Source of the DNA: Pseudoalteromonas galatheae
GTDB lineage: Bacteria > Pseudomonadota > Gammaproteobacteria > Enterobacterales > Alteromonadaceae
DNA length: 64,000 nucleotides
Assembly (NCBI RefSeq): GCF_005886105.2
Contig: NZ_PNCO02000001.1
Location: 1,423,001-1,487,000 of the forward strand
Reading direction: 5' to 3'
A program made the position numbers and the translations under genes. The first letter of the stretch is position 1. Each line of letters opens with the position of its first letter. Positions 8,252 to 17,056 of the stretch are shown here, one piece after another. The notes below the pieces were generated by a model. That model was not told where the DNA came from. It saw only the letters and a program-made list of their open reading frames with translations, and ran no database searches.

Positions 8252-9703
8252 TTATACCCAAGTTATCAACAGGCCGTCTTTAATTAAATCCCGAGGCAAA
8301 CTATTTTTAACTTTATTCTTTTGCCATTTTCCTAACCCGATGGCACTGCCACATAGCGTGAGGATCACCTCTCCCGTTAGTTTGGTAACTTCATCTAGGC
8401 GTATATCCTTGCCATTAAAGTAATCTTTTGCTTGCTCTTTTGTTAGTGCTAAAGTGTTTTTAGACGCTAAGTGACCGAAAGTAGTGGCAAACTCATGCTC
8501 TAATCTTACCCCGTTTTTATGGGTAGTACCGATTAAAATCCCTATGCGAGAATATTTGATCTTATCGTGGATTGCTTCAAAGTTGTCAGGAAATAGCCAC
8601 ACCTCCTTATCGCGCTGCATCAACTTACCGTCAAGTTGGGCAATTCCAAACTGTTTTTTTAGTACGGATAACAATAGTTGAGTGGTTTTCTTGTCTAGTT
8701 CTTCAAAAGGGAAAGCGCCTTTTTTCTGTTTTGGGTTCTTAACTTCAACCGTGCTTAACTTTTTAAATCGAGCAATGAAAAACCCCTCGCTATCATATAG
8801 CTGAGGCCACACATGCAAGTATCCTTCGGACGTTGTAGCTTTTTCAGCACCCTCGAATAAAGTCGATAGGTTTTCGACTGCTACTGCTTTGGGGTAATTA
8901 TCAATGAGGTGTTGGCATACTTGCTGATTTTCCAGAGGTGTTAACGTACAAGTTGAATACACTAAGGTACCGTCTGGCTTTAAGGCTTGAAATGCGCTGT
9001 CTATCAGTTGCTTCTGCACTTGTGCAATTTCAACATTAGACTCAATTGACCAGTTTTTAAGGGCATTTGGGTCCTTTCTAACAGTGCCTTCTCCAGAGCA
9101 TGGCGCATCAAGCAAGATGTTATCAAAACATTCATGCATATAATCGCCAAAGATACAGCCGTCAAAGTGAGACAACGCAACATTGCGTATGCCCATACGT
9201 TTCATATTTGCTGCAAGGGCTTTGAGTCGAGATGAAGATAGCTCATTAGCGATTAGTACGCCACGCCCATCCATATAAGCTGCGAGTTGCGAAGTTTTCG
9301 AACCTGGTGCTGACGCCATATCCAAATTAATATCATCACTGCTGATAGTCGATTTCAGTGCCGTGGGCGGCAACATGGAACTAGCTTCTTGGACATAGAT
9401 GCAGCCACTTAAATGGATATCTGTGTTGCCGATAGCAAGATTAGCCTCTTCTTGTTCACTTCTTGATATCCAAAACCCTTCTTCACACCAAGGGATCGGT
9501 TCTGCCTGCCAATCACTTTTTTCGCAGTAGGCTAAGAATTCCGTGACAGACATTTTTAGGGTGTTGACTCTGACTGCTCGGCGTAAAGGAGACTGGCACG
9601 TATCTATAAAGTCTTCGATGCTAAGGTGGTCTGGTAAGTAGGTTTTTATGTCGTCTAGAAACGCGCTGGGAATATAGGTTGATTTGTCCACGCAGTTACT
9701 CAA
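8252..9703 (-). CDS. rsmF: 16S rRNA (cytosine(1407)-C5)-methyltransferase RsmF
   Basis: A 483-residue m5C methyltransferase of the NOL1/NOP2/Sun class, close in length to E. coli RsmF (479). It methylates C1407 of 16S rRNA in the assembled 30S subunit. Seen: [11 protein letters not shown] near the start, the SAM-binding [15 protein letters not shown] (about 128-142), [14 protein letters not shown] with one catalytic cysteine, and [12 protein letters not shown] with the nucleophilic cysteine. The C-terminal ~180 residues are the RsmF extension ([21 protein letters not shown]), ending in a PUA-like segment. It is transcribed alone, divergently from the sigma-54 regulator gene. Confidence 0.92.
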   Translation of the reverse strand: MSNCVDKSTYIPSAFLDDIKTYLPDHLSIEDFIDTCQSPLRRAVRVNTLKMSVTEFLAYCEKSDWQAEPIPWCEEGFWISRSEQEEANLAIGNTDIHLSGCIYVQEASSMLPPTALKSTISSDDINLDMASAPGSKTSQLAAYMDGRGVLIANELSSSRLKALAANMKRMGIRNVALSHFDGCIFGDYMHECFDNILLDAPCSGEGTVRKDPNALKNWSIESNVEIAQVQKQLIDSAFQALKPDGTLVYSTCTLTPLENQQVCQHLIDNYPKAVAVENLSTLFEGAEKATTSEGYLHVWPQLYDSEGFFIARFKKLSTVEVKNPKQKKGAFPFEELDKKTTQLLLSVLKKQFGIAQLDGKLMQRDKEVWLFPDNFEAIHDKIKYSRIGILIGTTHKNGVRLEHEFATTFGHLASKNTLALTKEQAKDYFNGKDIRLDEVTKLTGEVILTLCGSAIGLGKWQKNKVKNSLPRDLIKDGLLITWV

Positions 9704-9790
9704 TTTGAAAGCTATATCTCATTTTACACTTTCATGAGTAAAAAATGCATGTTTGTTGTGACGGTTACGATTATTAAATGAAACTCATGG

Positions 9791-9837
9791 CTGACAGTGA
9801 TAGGTTATGGTTATATAATAGTCGCGAAATATCGCGA
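9791..9837 (+). promoter_or_regulatory. sigma-70 promoter with overlapping 16 bp palindromic operator
   Basis: CTGACA (9791-9796), 17-base spacer and TATAAT (9814-9819) make a good vegetative promoter for the regulator gene at 9846. The palindrome TCGCGAAATATCGCGA (9822-9837) covers the expected start of transcription. The same motif occurs at 10201 and twice before ccoG. The position suggests that the regulator represses its own promoter; that is inference. Confidence 0.7.
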
Positions 9838-9845
9838 GGATTGCT

Positions 9846-11273
9846 ATGTCTATTATCAAACATTTTTTGGCGGACCCAAAATTATTACTGAATGCGGTTG
9901 GAGAGGGGATCTATGGTTTTGACCTTTCTGGTAACGCTGTCTTTGTAAACCCGGCTGCGGAGCGTATGACTGGGTGGCAAAGTGATGAGCTTTTGGGGAA
10001 AAAAATACATCAGTACCATCATCACAGTCATGCAGATGGGAGTGATTATCCTGCTGATGAATGTAACATCTACAAAACCATGTTTGATGGTAAAACACGT
10101 CAGGTAACCAATGAGGTATTCTGGCGTAAAGATGGGAGCTGTTTTCCTGTAGAATATACCTCAACACCAATTTTCAAAGATCAGCAAATTATTGGAGCGG
10201 TCGCGATATTTCGCGATGTATCACAGCAGCACAAAACTGAAAATGCCCTAAGAGAGGCGCTGAATAAAGTTCAAGTGCTTACTGAGCAGCTTAAAGATGA
10301 AAATGCCTACTTGCTAGAAACATTAAATGAAAATTGGCAAGACTCGGGTTTGGTGGGTAGTAGTGCAATATTTCAGGCCATGTTGGCGCAGCTTGAACTG
10401 GTTAGTCAGACTGACAGTACGGTATTGGTTTTAGGGGAGAATGGCACGGGTAAAGAGCTTGTTGCCAGAAATCTGCACCGCCTTAGTGAGCGCTCAGCAC
10501 AACCTTTCGTTAAAGTAAATTGCGCTGCTTTTTCACCAACCTTGATTGAATCTGAGTTGTTTGGACATGAAAAGGGGGCATTTACTGGAGCGAATGAGAG
10601 GCGTAAAGGACGGTTTGAACTGGCGGATAAAGGAACTATATTTTTAGATGAAATTGGAGAGTTACCGCTAGAGGCACAAAGCAAGTTATTACGCGTCTTA
10701 CAAGAGCGAGAGTTTGAACGTGTAGGGGGAAGTAAGTCAATTCAAGTAGATATACGCATAGTCGCGGCGACCAACAGGGATTTATGGAAAATGGTCGAGG
10801 TGGGGGAGTTTAGAATGGATTTATATTACCGTTTAAACGTTTTTCCTATTCGAGTACCTGCACTACGAGAGCGTATAGAAGATATTCCTGTATTGGCCAA
10901 CAACCTCATCGTGCAGCTCAACAAAAAGCTGGGTAAGCAACTACGCGGGATCTCCAAAAAGGCTATTCATGCGCTGCAGCGTTATGATTGGCCAGGTAAT
11001 ATTCGAGAACTCCAAAACGTGCTGGAGCGCGAGGCGATATTATCTAAAGGTCGTTTACTTGATTTATCTCAAGCGCTTAACGCTACTGAACACCATAAAC
11101 CTGAAGACGGTGAGCTGACTTTGGCGCAAGCAGAAGCCGAGCATATATTAAGAGTGCTAGAAATAAGTAACTGGAAGATTGCTGGCAAAAACGGTGCGGC
11201 TGATAAGCTAGGGTTACCCGAAAGTACTCTGAGGTCGAAAATGAAAAAACTAAAAATCACCAAACTTTCGTGA
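9846..11273 (+). CDS. PAS-domain sigma-54-dependent transcriptional activator
   Basis: A 475-residue enhancer-binding protein. Residues ~12-130 are a PAS sensor ([24 protein letters not shown]) ending in a short coiled coil. Residues ~157-390 are the AAA+ sigma-54 interaction domain with Walker A GENGTGKE, the GAFTGA loop in [15 protein letters not shown], Walker [12 protein letters not shown], and the arginine-finger region [14 protein letters not shown]. The C-terminus is a Fis-type helix-turn-helix ([19 protein letters not shown]). It lacks a receiver domain, so it senses directly through PAS, perhaps redox or a small ligand. The -24/-12 promoter and twin palindromes directly downstream point to ccoG as the target. 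NorR-like in layout, but with PAS in place of GAF. Confidence 0.92.
   Translation: MSIIKHFLADPKLLLNAVGEGIYGFDLSGNAVFVNPAAERMTGWQSDELLGKKIHQYHHHSHADGSDYPADECNIYKTMFDGKTRQVTNEVFWRKDGSCFPVEYTSTPIFKDQQIIGAVAIFRDVSQQHKTENALREALNKVQVLTEQLKDENAYLLETLNENWQDSGLVGSSAIFQAMLAQLELVSQTDSTVLVLGENGTGKELVARNLHRLSERSAQPFVKVNCAAFSPTLIESELFGHEKGAFTGANERRKGRFELADKGTIFLDEIGELPLEAQSKLLRVLQEREFERVGGSKSIQVDIRIVAATNRDLWKMVEVGEFRMDLYYRLNVFPIRVPALRERIEDIPVLANNLIVQLNKKLGKQLRGISKKAIHALQRYDWPGNIRELQNVLEREAILSKGRLLDLSQALNATEHHKPEDGELTLAQAEAEHILRVLEISNWKIAGKNGAADKLGLPESTLRSKMKKLKITKLS
10201..10216. promoter_or_regulatory. Intragenic copy of the regulator palindrome
   Basis: TCGCGATATTTCGCGA lies inside the PAS-coding part of the regulator gene and matches the operators at 9822 and 11268-11303. 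It encodes ordinary residues (AIFRDVS region), so coincidence is possible, but the match is close to perfect over 16 bases. Confidence 0.45.
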
Positions 11274-11303
11274 TATATCGCGTCTATTCGTGATATTTCA
11301 CGA
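11268..11303. promoter_or_regulatory. Twin palindromes: probable upstream activating sequence for ccoG
   Basis: Two copies of the palindrome, CGTGATATATCGCG (11269-11282) and TCGTGATATTTCACGA (11288-11303), have centres 20 bases apart, about two helical turns, so dimers would bind on one face of DNA. The first overlaps the stop codon of the activator gene. They lie 60-95 bases before the -24 element at 11364, a usual distance for a sigma-54 activator. Confidence 0.7.
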
Positions 11304-11361
11304 CATTGAAAATTTAATAAAAGTAAAACCATTAAAAATCAGGTGTTTATAAACTTTCAGA

Positions 11362-11378
11362 TTGGTCTGAAAGTTGCA
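11362..11378 (+). promoter_or_regulatory. sigma-54 (-24/-12) promoter of ccoG
   Basis: TTGGTCTGAAAGTTGCA matches the sigma-54 pattern with GG at 11364-11365 and GC at 11376-11377, exactly ten bases between. Transcription would begin near 11389, which rules out the upstream in-frame start at 11343 and favours the ATG at 11415. Confidence 0.75.
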
Positions 11379-11414
11379 GTATCAAGCTTGTGTATTACCA
11401 ATGTAGCAAATAAC

Positions 11415-12797
11415 ATGAAGTTTGATATCAAAGAAGAAGACATGATCATTAAGCCCTATAAACAAGAAGGGCCTATTTACGTCAGAGAGCAAAAAGGGTT
11501 CTTCCAAAAAATAAGGAGAAATCTTGGTTGGTTTTTAATGTTAACTTTCGTTCTTATTCCTTGGATCCCTTACAACGGACAGCAAGCCATTCTACTTGAT
11601 TTTGGTACGCAGCAATTTAGGATCTTTGGTGCTACCTTTCTCCCACAAGACTTTATGATTCTTGCTTGGATTTTTATGGCGGGTGCTTTTGCCTTATTCT
11701 TTGTCACAACTTGGTTGGGTCGAGTTTGGTGTGGCTATACTTGTCCACAAACGATTTGGATGTTGATGTTTACTTGGGTTGAGCACCGAGTGGAGGGGAC
11801 TCGCAATCAAAGAATAAAGTTGGACAAATCAGACTGGAATAGCAAAAAAATCGCTAAGAAAACGGCAAAACACGCTATTTGGTTGATAATTTCCGTGTTT
11901 ACCGCCACGTCATTTATGGCATATTTTATTCCCGCGAAATCGCTGTATCTCGATATGTTTACGCTTGAGTGGACTGGCCTGACTTGTTTCTGGGTATTTC
12001 TATTTGCACTATGCACTTATGGAAATGCGGGCTTTCTACGAGAAAAAATGTGTACCGTTGCATGCCCATACTCTCGTTTCCAATCGGTTATGTTTGACAA
12101 AGATACGCTAGTCGTTACCTATGATAGTGAGCGTGGCGAAAACAGAGGTCGCCGTAAACGCAAAGACGATCCAAAGCAACTGGGGCTCGGCGACTGTGTA
12201 GACTGTAATTTATGTGTTGAAGTTTGCCCAGCTGGTATTGATATTCGTAATGGTCTGCAATATGAATGTATTAACTGTGGTTTATGTATCGATGCGTGTA
12301 ACGAAACGATGAATAAATTTGGTTATCAGCCAGATTTGATTAAATACCAGAGTGAACATGAACAAGCGGGTAAAAAGTCAAATCCGTTTAGGCTAAAAAT
12401 TGTAGGTTATGGTGCGATTACCGCTTTGATAATAGTTACTATGGTGATTTGGGCATTCAACCGTACGCCCATAGAAGCCTCTGTCATTCGCGACCGAAAT
12501 GCGCTTTATCGTGTTAACTATGAGGGCTTAGTCGAGAACCCATACACCTTAAGTGTAATAAATAAAACGCAACATGATTTGACTTACACTGTAAGTTTGA
12601 AGGGACTGCCAAATGCGCAGCTGACCGCCCCAATTACTACGCATATCGCCGGTGGCGACATGGCATTGATCCCAGTAACAGTTACAGCCGATGGTTATGA
12701 ACTTAAAGGTAAGCGAACTCCAATCCAATTCACTATAGAATCGCAACAAGATGCCAATATTAGCATCACGAAGGACAGCTACTTCTATAAAAACTAA
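11415..12797 (+). CDS. ccoG: Cytochrome c oxidase accessory protein CcoG (FixG/RdxA family)
   Basis: A membrane polyferredoxin of 460 residues from the ATG at 11415; this start is chosen because a sigma-54 promoter lies at 11362-11378. Membrane segments occur early (NLGWFLMLTFVLIPWIPYNG, MILAWIFMAGAFALFFVTTW), with WCGYTCPQTIW and CTVACPYSRFQ. Two 4Fe-4S motifs follow: CVDCNLCVEVCP and CINCGLCIDACN. The C-terminus is a periplasmic Ig-like domain after a last TM (GAITALIIVTMVIWAF). CcoG handles copper reduction for cbb3 oxidase assembly. No cco structural genes are adjacent, and the sigma-54 control is unusual for this gene, which normally belongs to Fnr-regulated cco clusters. Confidence 0.92.
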   Translation: MKFDIKEEDMIIKPYKQEGPIYVREQKGFFQKIRRNLGWFLMLTFVLIPWIPYNGQQAILLDFGTQQFRIFGATFLPQDFMILAWIFMAGAFALFFVTTWLGRVWCGYTCPQTIWMLMFTWVEHRVEGTRNQRIKLDKSDWNSKKIAKKTAKHAIWLIISVFTATSFMAYFIPAKSLYLDMFTLEWTGLTCFWVFLFALCTYGNAGFLREKMCTVACPYSRFQSVMFDKDTLVVTYDSERGENRGRRKRKDDPKQLGLGDCVDCNLCVEVCPAGIDIRNGLQYECINCGLCIDACNETMNKFGYQPDLIKYQSEHEQAGKKSNPFRLKIVGYGAITALIIVTMVIWAFNRTPIEASVIRDRNALYRVNYEGLVENPYTLSVINKTQHDLTYTVSLKGLPNAQLTAPITTHIAGGDMALIPVTVTADGYELKGKRTPIQFTIESQQDANISITKDSYFYKN

Positions 12798-12816
12798 TTT
12801 ACACTCCCCCCGACTC

Positions 12817-12847
12817 AAGGCGCTTGCATTATGAAGCGCCTTTTTTG
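12817..12847 (+). terminator. Rho-independent terminator after ccoG
   Basis: AGGCGCTT and AAGCGCCT form an 8 bp stem around GCATTATG and are followed by six T residues. Confidence 0.85.
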
Positions 12848-12950
12848 TGTGCGTATACGCACAATCTGCCGCTAAATATATGGCTTTCTCTCTGAACTTT
12901 TAGCGTATAAGCTTATCTTTATTGAGAATGAGTTTTATTAGCTGAATGTT

Positions 12951-13526
12951 ATGTTTAAAAATACATCACAAAACTATGGTTTGTTAGCCATCATCTTTCA
13001 CTGGCTCAGTGCACTGGTAGTATTTGGTATGTTCGGTCTTGGATTGTACATGGTTGAACTCAGTTATTACGATCCTTTTTATCGTGACGGCTTACACATT
13101 CACAAAAGCATCGGGATACTGCTGGCAGCTTTGATAGTTCTTAGGCTGATTTGGAAGGTTGCCAACCCTAACGTGAAGCCCGAAAGCGAAGCAACTCCCA
13201 TGGATAAATTGCAAAACATAATAGCGCATGTCGTTCACGTCGTTTTGTATCTTGGCTTGTTTGGGCTGTTTGTCACAGGTTACTTAATCTCTACCTCGGA
13301 TGGCAGAGCAATAGAGGTATTTAACTGGTTTTCTGTTCCGGGTATTGGAGAGCTATTTGAAGAACAAAGCGATATTGCAGGCACTGTGCATTTTTACATT
13401 GCATGGGGACTCATTGGATTAGTAGCGCTACACATCGTGGGAGCGCTAAAACACCACTTTATTAATAGAGATCGTACCTTAGTTCGAATGCTTAAGGTAC
13501 CAAACACTACAAAAGTTGAGGATTAA
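12951..13526 (+). CDS. Cytochrome b561 (CybB family)
   Basis: A 191-residue inner-membrane di-heme b-type cytochrome with four hydrophobic segments (about 12-32, 50-68, 90-112, 147-167). Candidate haem histidines are in AIIFHWLSA, HIHKSIG, AHVVHVVLY and LIGLVALHIVGALKHHF. The family passes electrons from quinol or superoxide to periplasmic acceptors. The gene is followed 3 bases later by a YceI-family gene, the standard cybB-yceI pairing, so a periplasmic partner role is likely. Its ribosome site is weak. Separated from ccoG by a terminator. Confidence 0.9.
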   Translation: MFKNTSQNYGLLAIIFHWLSALVVFGMFGLGLYMVELSYYDPFYRDGLHIHKSIGILLAALIVLRLIWKVANPNVKPESEATPMDKLQNIIAHVVHVVLYLGLFGLFVTGYLISTSDGRAIEVFNWFSVPGIGELFEEQSDIAGTVHFYIAWGLIGLVALHIVGALKHHFINRDRTLVRMLKVPNTTKVED

Positions 13527-13529
13527 AAC

Positions 13530-14102
13530 ATGAAAAAGACAATGATTGCACTGAGCATGGCTGCTATGACTTTATCAGCTGCTGTGAGTGCTGCGGATTA
13601 TGTAATTGATACTAAAGGTGCACATGCTTTCGTAAACTTCAAAATTAAGCATTTAGGTTATAGCTGGTTGCATGGTCGGTTTAATAGCTTTGAAGGGGAT
13701 TTTAGTTATGATGCAAAGCATCCCAATGCATCGAAAATCAATGTAGTAATCGATACCGCATCTATTGACTCGAATCATGCTGAACGTGACAAACATTTGC
13801 GTGGCAAAGATTTTCTTAACGTAAAAGCAAACCCTAAGGCGACTTTTAAGAGTAACTCCATTACTTTTAGCGATGATACAAATGCGAAAGTAAAAGGAAG
13901 CTTCACGCTTAATGGAGTAACAAAGCATATCGAATTTGATGTTCAAAAAGTGGGTGAAGGTAAAGATCCGTGGGGAGGGTACCGAGTTGGCTTTGAAGGT
14001 GAAACCCAGTTAAAACTTACTGATTATGGCATTGACTACGATCTAGGCCCGGCGTCAACACACGTTACCATTGGTTTGCATTTAGAAGGTATTCGTAAAT
14101 AA
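13530..14102 (+). CDS. YceI family periplasmic protein
   Basis: A 190-residue lipocalin-like beta-barrel protein with a clean signal peptide (MKKTMIALSMAAMTLSAAVSA, cut before ADY). Family features: the start of the mature protein YVIDTKGAHAFVNFKIKHLG, INVVIDTASIDSNHAERDKHL, and GSFTLNGVTKHIEFDV. YceI barrels bind polyisoprenoid or quinone-like chains. Its GAGGA ribosome site lies within the last codons of the cytochrome b561 gene, so the pair is translationally linked. Confidence 0.93.
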   Translation: MKKTMIALSMAAMTLSAAVSAADYVIDTKGAHAFVNFKIKHLGYSWLHGRFNSFEGDFSYDAKHPNASKINVVIDTASIDSNHAERDKHLRGKDFLNVKANPKATFKSNSITFSDDTNAKVKGSFTLNGVTKHIEFDVQKVGEGKDPWGGYRVGFEGETQLKLTDYGIDYDLGPASTHVTIGLHLEGIRK

Positions 14103-14194
14103 TCGCTAAGCACCATGTGTTGTTATACACATGGTGCTATTTCCCTACTTTAAGTTGGGTGTACTTTTTCAAACGTAAGATACGTTTTAAAAAG

Positions 14195-15025
14195 TCAGTG
14201 TTTAAAGATGCTAGCCAGCTGTGGCTGAAACTGTTCTGGTAACCAACGAGACATTGCCATTCTAAACTGCTCGCTTTTGTGTGCTTGTTTTAATGCTTCG
14301 CTAATTACAGCTATTTGTTCCTTGCCAATCGCATTGTTATTACAGCCCGCATATCCAGCAGTTATCTGTGAGGCGATACTCAATCTGGCTTGTGTCAATT
14401 CATCTTGCGTATCTACATGTAATTTGTGGTAGTGGTGCTCGCTTGGGTATCCGAGTATCACATCGACTCTTTTTTTGAGTAGCATAAAAGTTAAACTCTC
14501 TAGCGTATCTCTACCAGGCCTGACAAGTACTTGCTTAGTCGGTAAACTCGCCAATAATGCATCAATTTCATTACCAAAGGAACGGTTTGCTGCAACGCCA
14601 ATGGTTAGCCCGTGTTCAGTTACCAGTTTTTCTAAATCTATTGCACTGTTTGTAATGCCAAGCGACTGTGCGACATCTTTCCTTAGTGCTGCAGAGGTTG
14701 ACAATCCGATGGTGGAGTACTCATCACTAAAAGCGATATGTTTTTTTCGTTCGGCCGTTTTGTACAATGAGATCATACAGTATTGGTTGTTGAAATTAGA
14801 AAGCTCATATATAGCCCTAGATGCAGGGAACACTTTATAATTGAAGGTATAGTCGGGCATCTGTTGTTGAATGAGTTTTATCAACAGCTCGTCTCGTCCT
14901 TGCCCTTCCAAGTTGTCAGAGAGGATATAATAAGGAGCAAAATCTATAACAATCCAGGTTATTTGCTTTGCAAATACAACACTAGATTGAAGGACAATGA
15001 AGAGAAATAAGATGATTTTGATCAA
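14195..15025 (-). CDS. Periplasmic solute-binding-like protein (TIGR02285 type)
   Basis: A 276-residue secreted protein with signal peptide (MIKIILFLFIVLQSSVVFA) and the bilobed fold of bacterial extracellular solute-binding family 3: ITWIVIDFAPYYI near the mature start, KVFPASRAIYEL, ISLYKTAERKKHIAFSDEYS, and GLTIGVAANRSFG opening the second lobe. It resembles the TIGR02285 group of orphan binding proteins common in Alteromonadales. There is no permease or ATPase nearby, so it may be a sensor partner or an orphan binding protein. Ligand unknown. It is divergent from the cassette at 15309. Confidence 0.8.
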   Translation of the reverse strand: MIKIILFLFIVLQSSVVFAKQITWIVIDFAPYYILSDNLEGQGRDELLIKLIQQQMPDYTFNYKVFPASRAIYELSNFNNQYCMISLYKTAERKKHIAFSDEYSTIGLSTSAALRKDVAQSLGITNSAIDLEKLVTEHGLTIGVAANRSFGNEIDALLASLPTKQVLVRPGRDTLESLTFMLLKKRVDVILGYPSEHHYHKLHVDTQDELTQARLSIASQITAGYAGCNNNAIGKEQIAVISEALKQAHKSEQFRMAMSRWLPEQFQPQLASIFKH

Positions 15026-15308
15026 ATTGGATCACTCTTGCTGAACTTACAATAAGCTTAGCATTGTTTGTGATATTAATAATTAAATTAATGTTTATTT
15101 AATTTGTATTTAATGTTTACAGGGATTGGCAGTGTGCTAGCTTTAAGAGAGGTTTTAGTTTTGGGTAAATGCCTGCTAATCAGTACCCTGTGTAGCGATT
15201 GATGGTAAGTTTAGGAGTAGCGTGTTAATCCAAATATAAGTAGATAAGGCCATGTGGCAGGGAAAGTCATATAAGCCAATAACGATAAATTATTAATAAG
15301 GAAAACCA

Positions 15309-15896
15309 ATGGCTATATTAATTGTTACCGATATTTTCGGTCATACTGATCATATTGACCACTTTGCTAAATCGCTTGGAAGTGACGTGCAGGTGCTTTC
15401 CCCATTTATAGAAGAACCAAACACAGTCTCGGAGCCAGATTGTTACGAACTGTTTTTGGTGCAATGCGGCCATCGTGTATATGCTGACAAAGTATCAGCT
15501 GCGATTGCTGAACTTCAGCCAAAACTTATTATTGGGTTTAGTGCAGGCGGAGCTGCCGCATGGGTAGCATTATCCGAGCAAGATGCTTCTGGTTCTGTAG
15601 AGCAGCTTATTGCCTTTTATCCTAGCCAAATACGTCATCATTTAAATATTAAGCCTAGCTGTGATGTATCTATCTTTTTTGCTCAAGTTGAATCTCATTT
15701 TGATGTAGAGCCTGTTATTGAACTCTTAAAAGATAAAAAAGGGCTGAATTGTATCCGCACACGATATTTACACGGTTTTATGAATAAGCTTTCGAGTAAC
15801 TTTGATGAGTATGCATATTCTCATTATCAATACTTTTGCCAGCAAGAAGCACGTAACTATGTCGAAGTTGAGCAACGAGAGGCAGAGTTTTTATAA
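15309..15896 (+). CDS. Alpha/beta-hydrolase-like protein (dienelactone hydrolase type)
   Basis: A 195-residue cytoplasmic protein with no signal peptide and AAGGAAAA before the ATG. It starts with strand MAILIVTDIFGHTDHI. The nucleophile elbow is GFSAGGAAAW (about residues 78-87, G-x-S-x-G with Ser80). It has an acid/histidine region FAQVESHFD and RYLHGFMNKLSSNF, where the histidine of HGF is in the usual dienelactone-hydrolase position. It is the first of three genes in the same direction, followed 71 bases later by the decarboxylase-like gene. Substrate unknown; a small ester or lactone linked to the next two enzymes is a guess. Confidence 0.7.
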   Translation: MAILIVTDIFGHTDHIDHFAKSLGSDVQVLSPFIEEPNTVSEPDCYELFLVQCGHRVYADKVSAAIAELQPKLIIGFSAGGAAAWVALSEQDASGSVEQLIAFYPSQIRHHLNIKPSCDVSIFFAQVESHFDVEPVIELLKDKKGLNCIRTRYLHGFMNKLSSNFDEYAYSHYQYFCQQEARNYVEVEQREAEFL

Positions 15897-15966
15897 CCTA
15901 CATACGCAAAAGCAGCTTGAGCGAACTACACTAAGCACTAACTTATTATATTCTAAGGAGTGAAAG

Positions 15967-16944
15967 ATGTATCCCGAGTTGCCTGATTATCAACATTTTT
16001 ATAGTAATCCAATCGCTAAACCTCCGTGCAGAATGTTAAATGCGCAAATGTATGGCTTTTTTGTCAAAGGAAAGAAATCAACAATCCAAAGCTATGTTGA
16101 TAATACACTTAATTCGGTTTCTAGTAGTGAATTTGTATTCAAGGCTTTAACAGATTGGTGCTTATTGACCTTTACGGATATTGAAAATATCGCGTCAAAA
16201 GTTCCGCCTTTCAGTAACTATGGATACATGCAAGAAACTGATGTCATCATCTGGTTGCCAATTCTGCAAATAAATCTCGAAACGCTAAAAGCAGAACATT
16301 TATATTGGTATCCAGCATTTATCTCAGTCAACAATATTAACGCGCTGATAAATGGTCGAGAAATATGGGGCTACAATAAATATTTATGTCGCTACGAAAT
16401 GCCTGATAACTTTGGTGACCCACTGAACTTTTCCCTCTCTCTGGAAACCTTTAAGGAATTTGATCCCAACGTCAAAATGGCATGGCATGAATTGTTATCT
16501 GTAGAACCTGAGGATGACGGAGAGTCATGGTTAAAAGAAGTGTTAGAAGTGGGTGAAGAAATTGCTGAGCTTTTCAAAGATTCAGTGTCTGATTTAAATG
16601 TCGATAGCCAATTTCTTAAACAGTTCTTATCGGGTTTTACCCACCCGCAAATGGATCAAATATTATTTAAACAGTTTCCAGATGGTTATGCTGAAAAGTC
16701 TGTATATTCGGCGGTGGTGCATTCCCCTTCTGAGGTGAAGAAAATCCACAAAATTGGTTTTATTAAGGACGACTTAAGCCTGAACTTACAACGAATGGAT
16801 GCGTTTCCACTTGATAAAATGTTTGGTATTCCATTAGGTAAAAGTGAGGTCAAACTACCTTATTTTGTGAAAATGGATTTCGATCAGGCAGGAGTGGAAG
16901 AAATTGTTTCCAGTGCTCAGAGTATGGTTAATCTCCATCGTTAG
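15967..16944 (+). CDS. Acetoacetate decarboxylase-superfamily protein
   Basis: A 325-residue protein, longer than classical acetoacetate decarboxylase (~245). The ADC-fold signature is NINALINGREIWGYNKY (about 119-135), where classical enzymes have a G-x-P-K-K motif with the Schiff-base lysine. A lysine is present in GYNKY, but the proline and the second, pKa-tuning lysine are replaced, so the chemistry may be non-decarboxylating. Earlier blocks YGYMQETDVIIWLPI and WYPAFISVNN fit the beta-cone fold. Residues ~180-225 are an acidic helical insert. AAGGAG precedes the ATG. It lies between the hydrolase and the flavoprotein. Confidence 0.7.
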   Translation: MYPELPDYQHFYSNPIAKPPCRMLNAQMYGFFVKGKKSTIQSYVDNTLNSVSSSEFVFKALTDWCLLTFTDIENIASKVPPFSNYGYMQETDVIIWLPILQINLETLKAEHLYWYPAFISVNNINALINGREIWGYNKYLCRYEMPDNFGDPLNFSLSLETFKEFDPNVKMAWHELLSVEPEDDGESWLKEVLEVGEEIAELFKDSVSDLNVDSQFLKQFLSGFTHPQMDQILFKQFPDGYAEKSVYSAVVHSPSEVKKIHKIGFIKDDLSLNLQRMDAFPLDKMFGIPLGKSEVKLPYFVKMDFDQAGVEEIVSSAQSMVNLHR

Positions 16945-17056
16945 TGTATTTGTGGCATAAAAAGCACGATTTTTACTAAAGCGATATTTGCATGTTTAGT
17001 TGTCTTCCTATATGGCTTTAGGTGTTGCTCGTCAACACGTTAGAAAAGGAAGATTT

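Noticed and set aside
11343..11414. N-terminal extension of CcoG by 24 residues
   Set aside because: The -24/-12 promoter lies inside this stretch, so the mRNA would start after it; the extension also does not look like the family.
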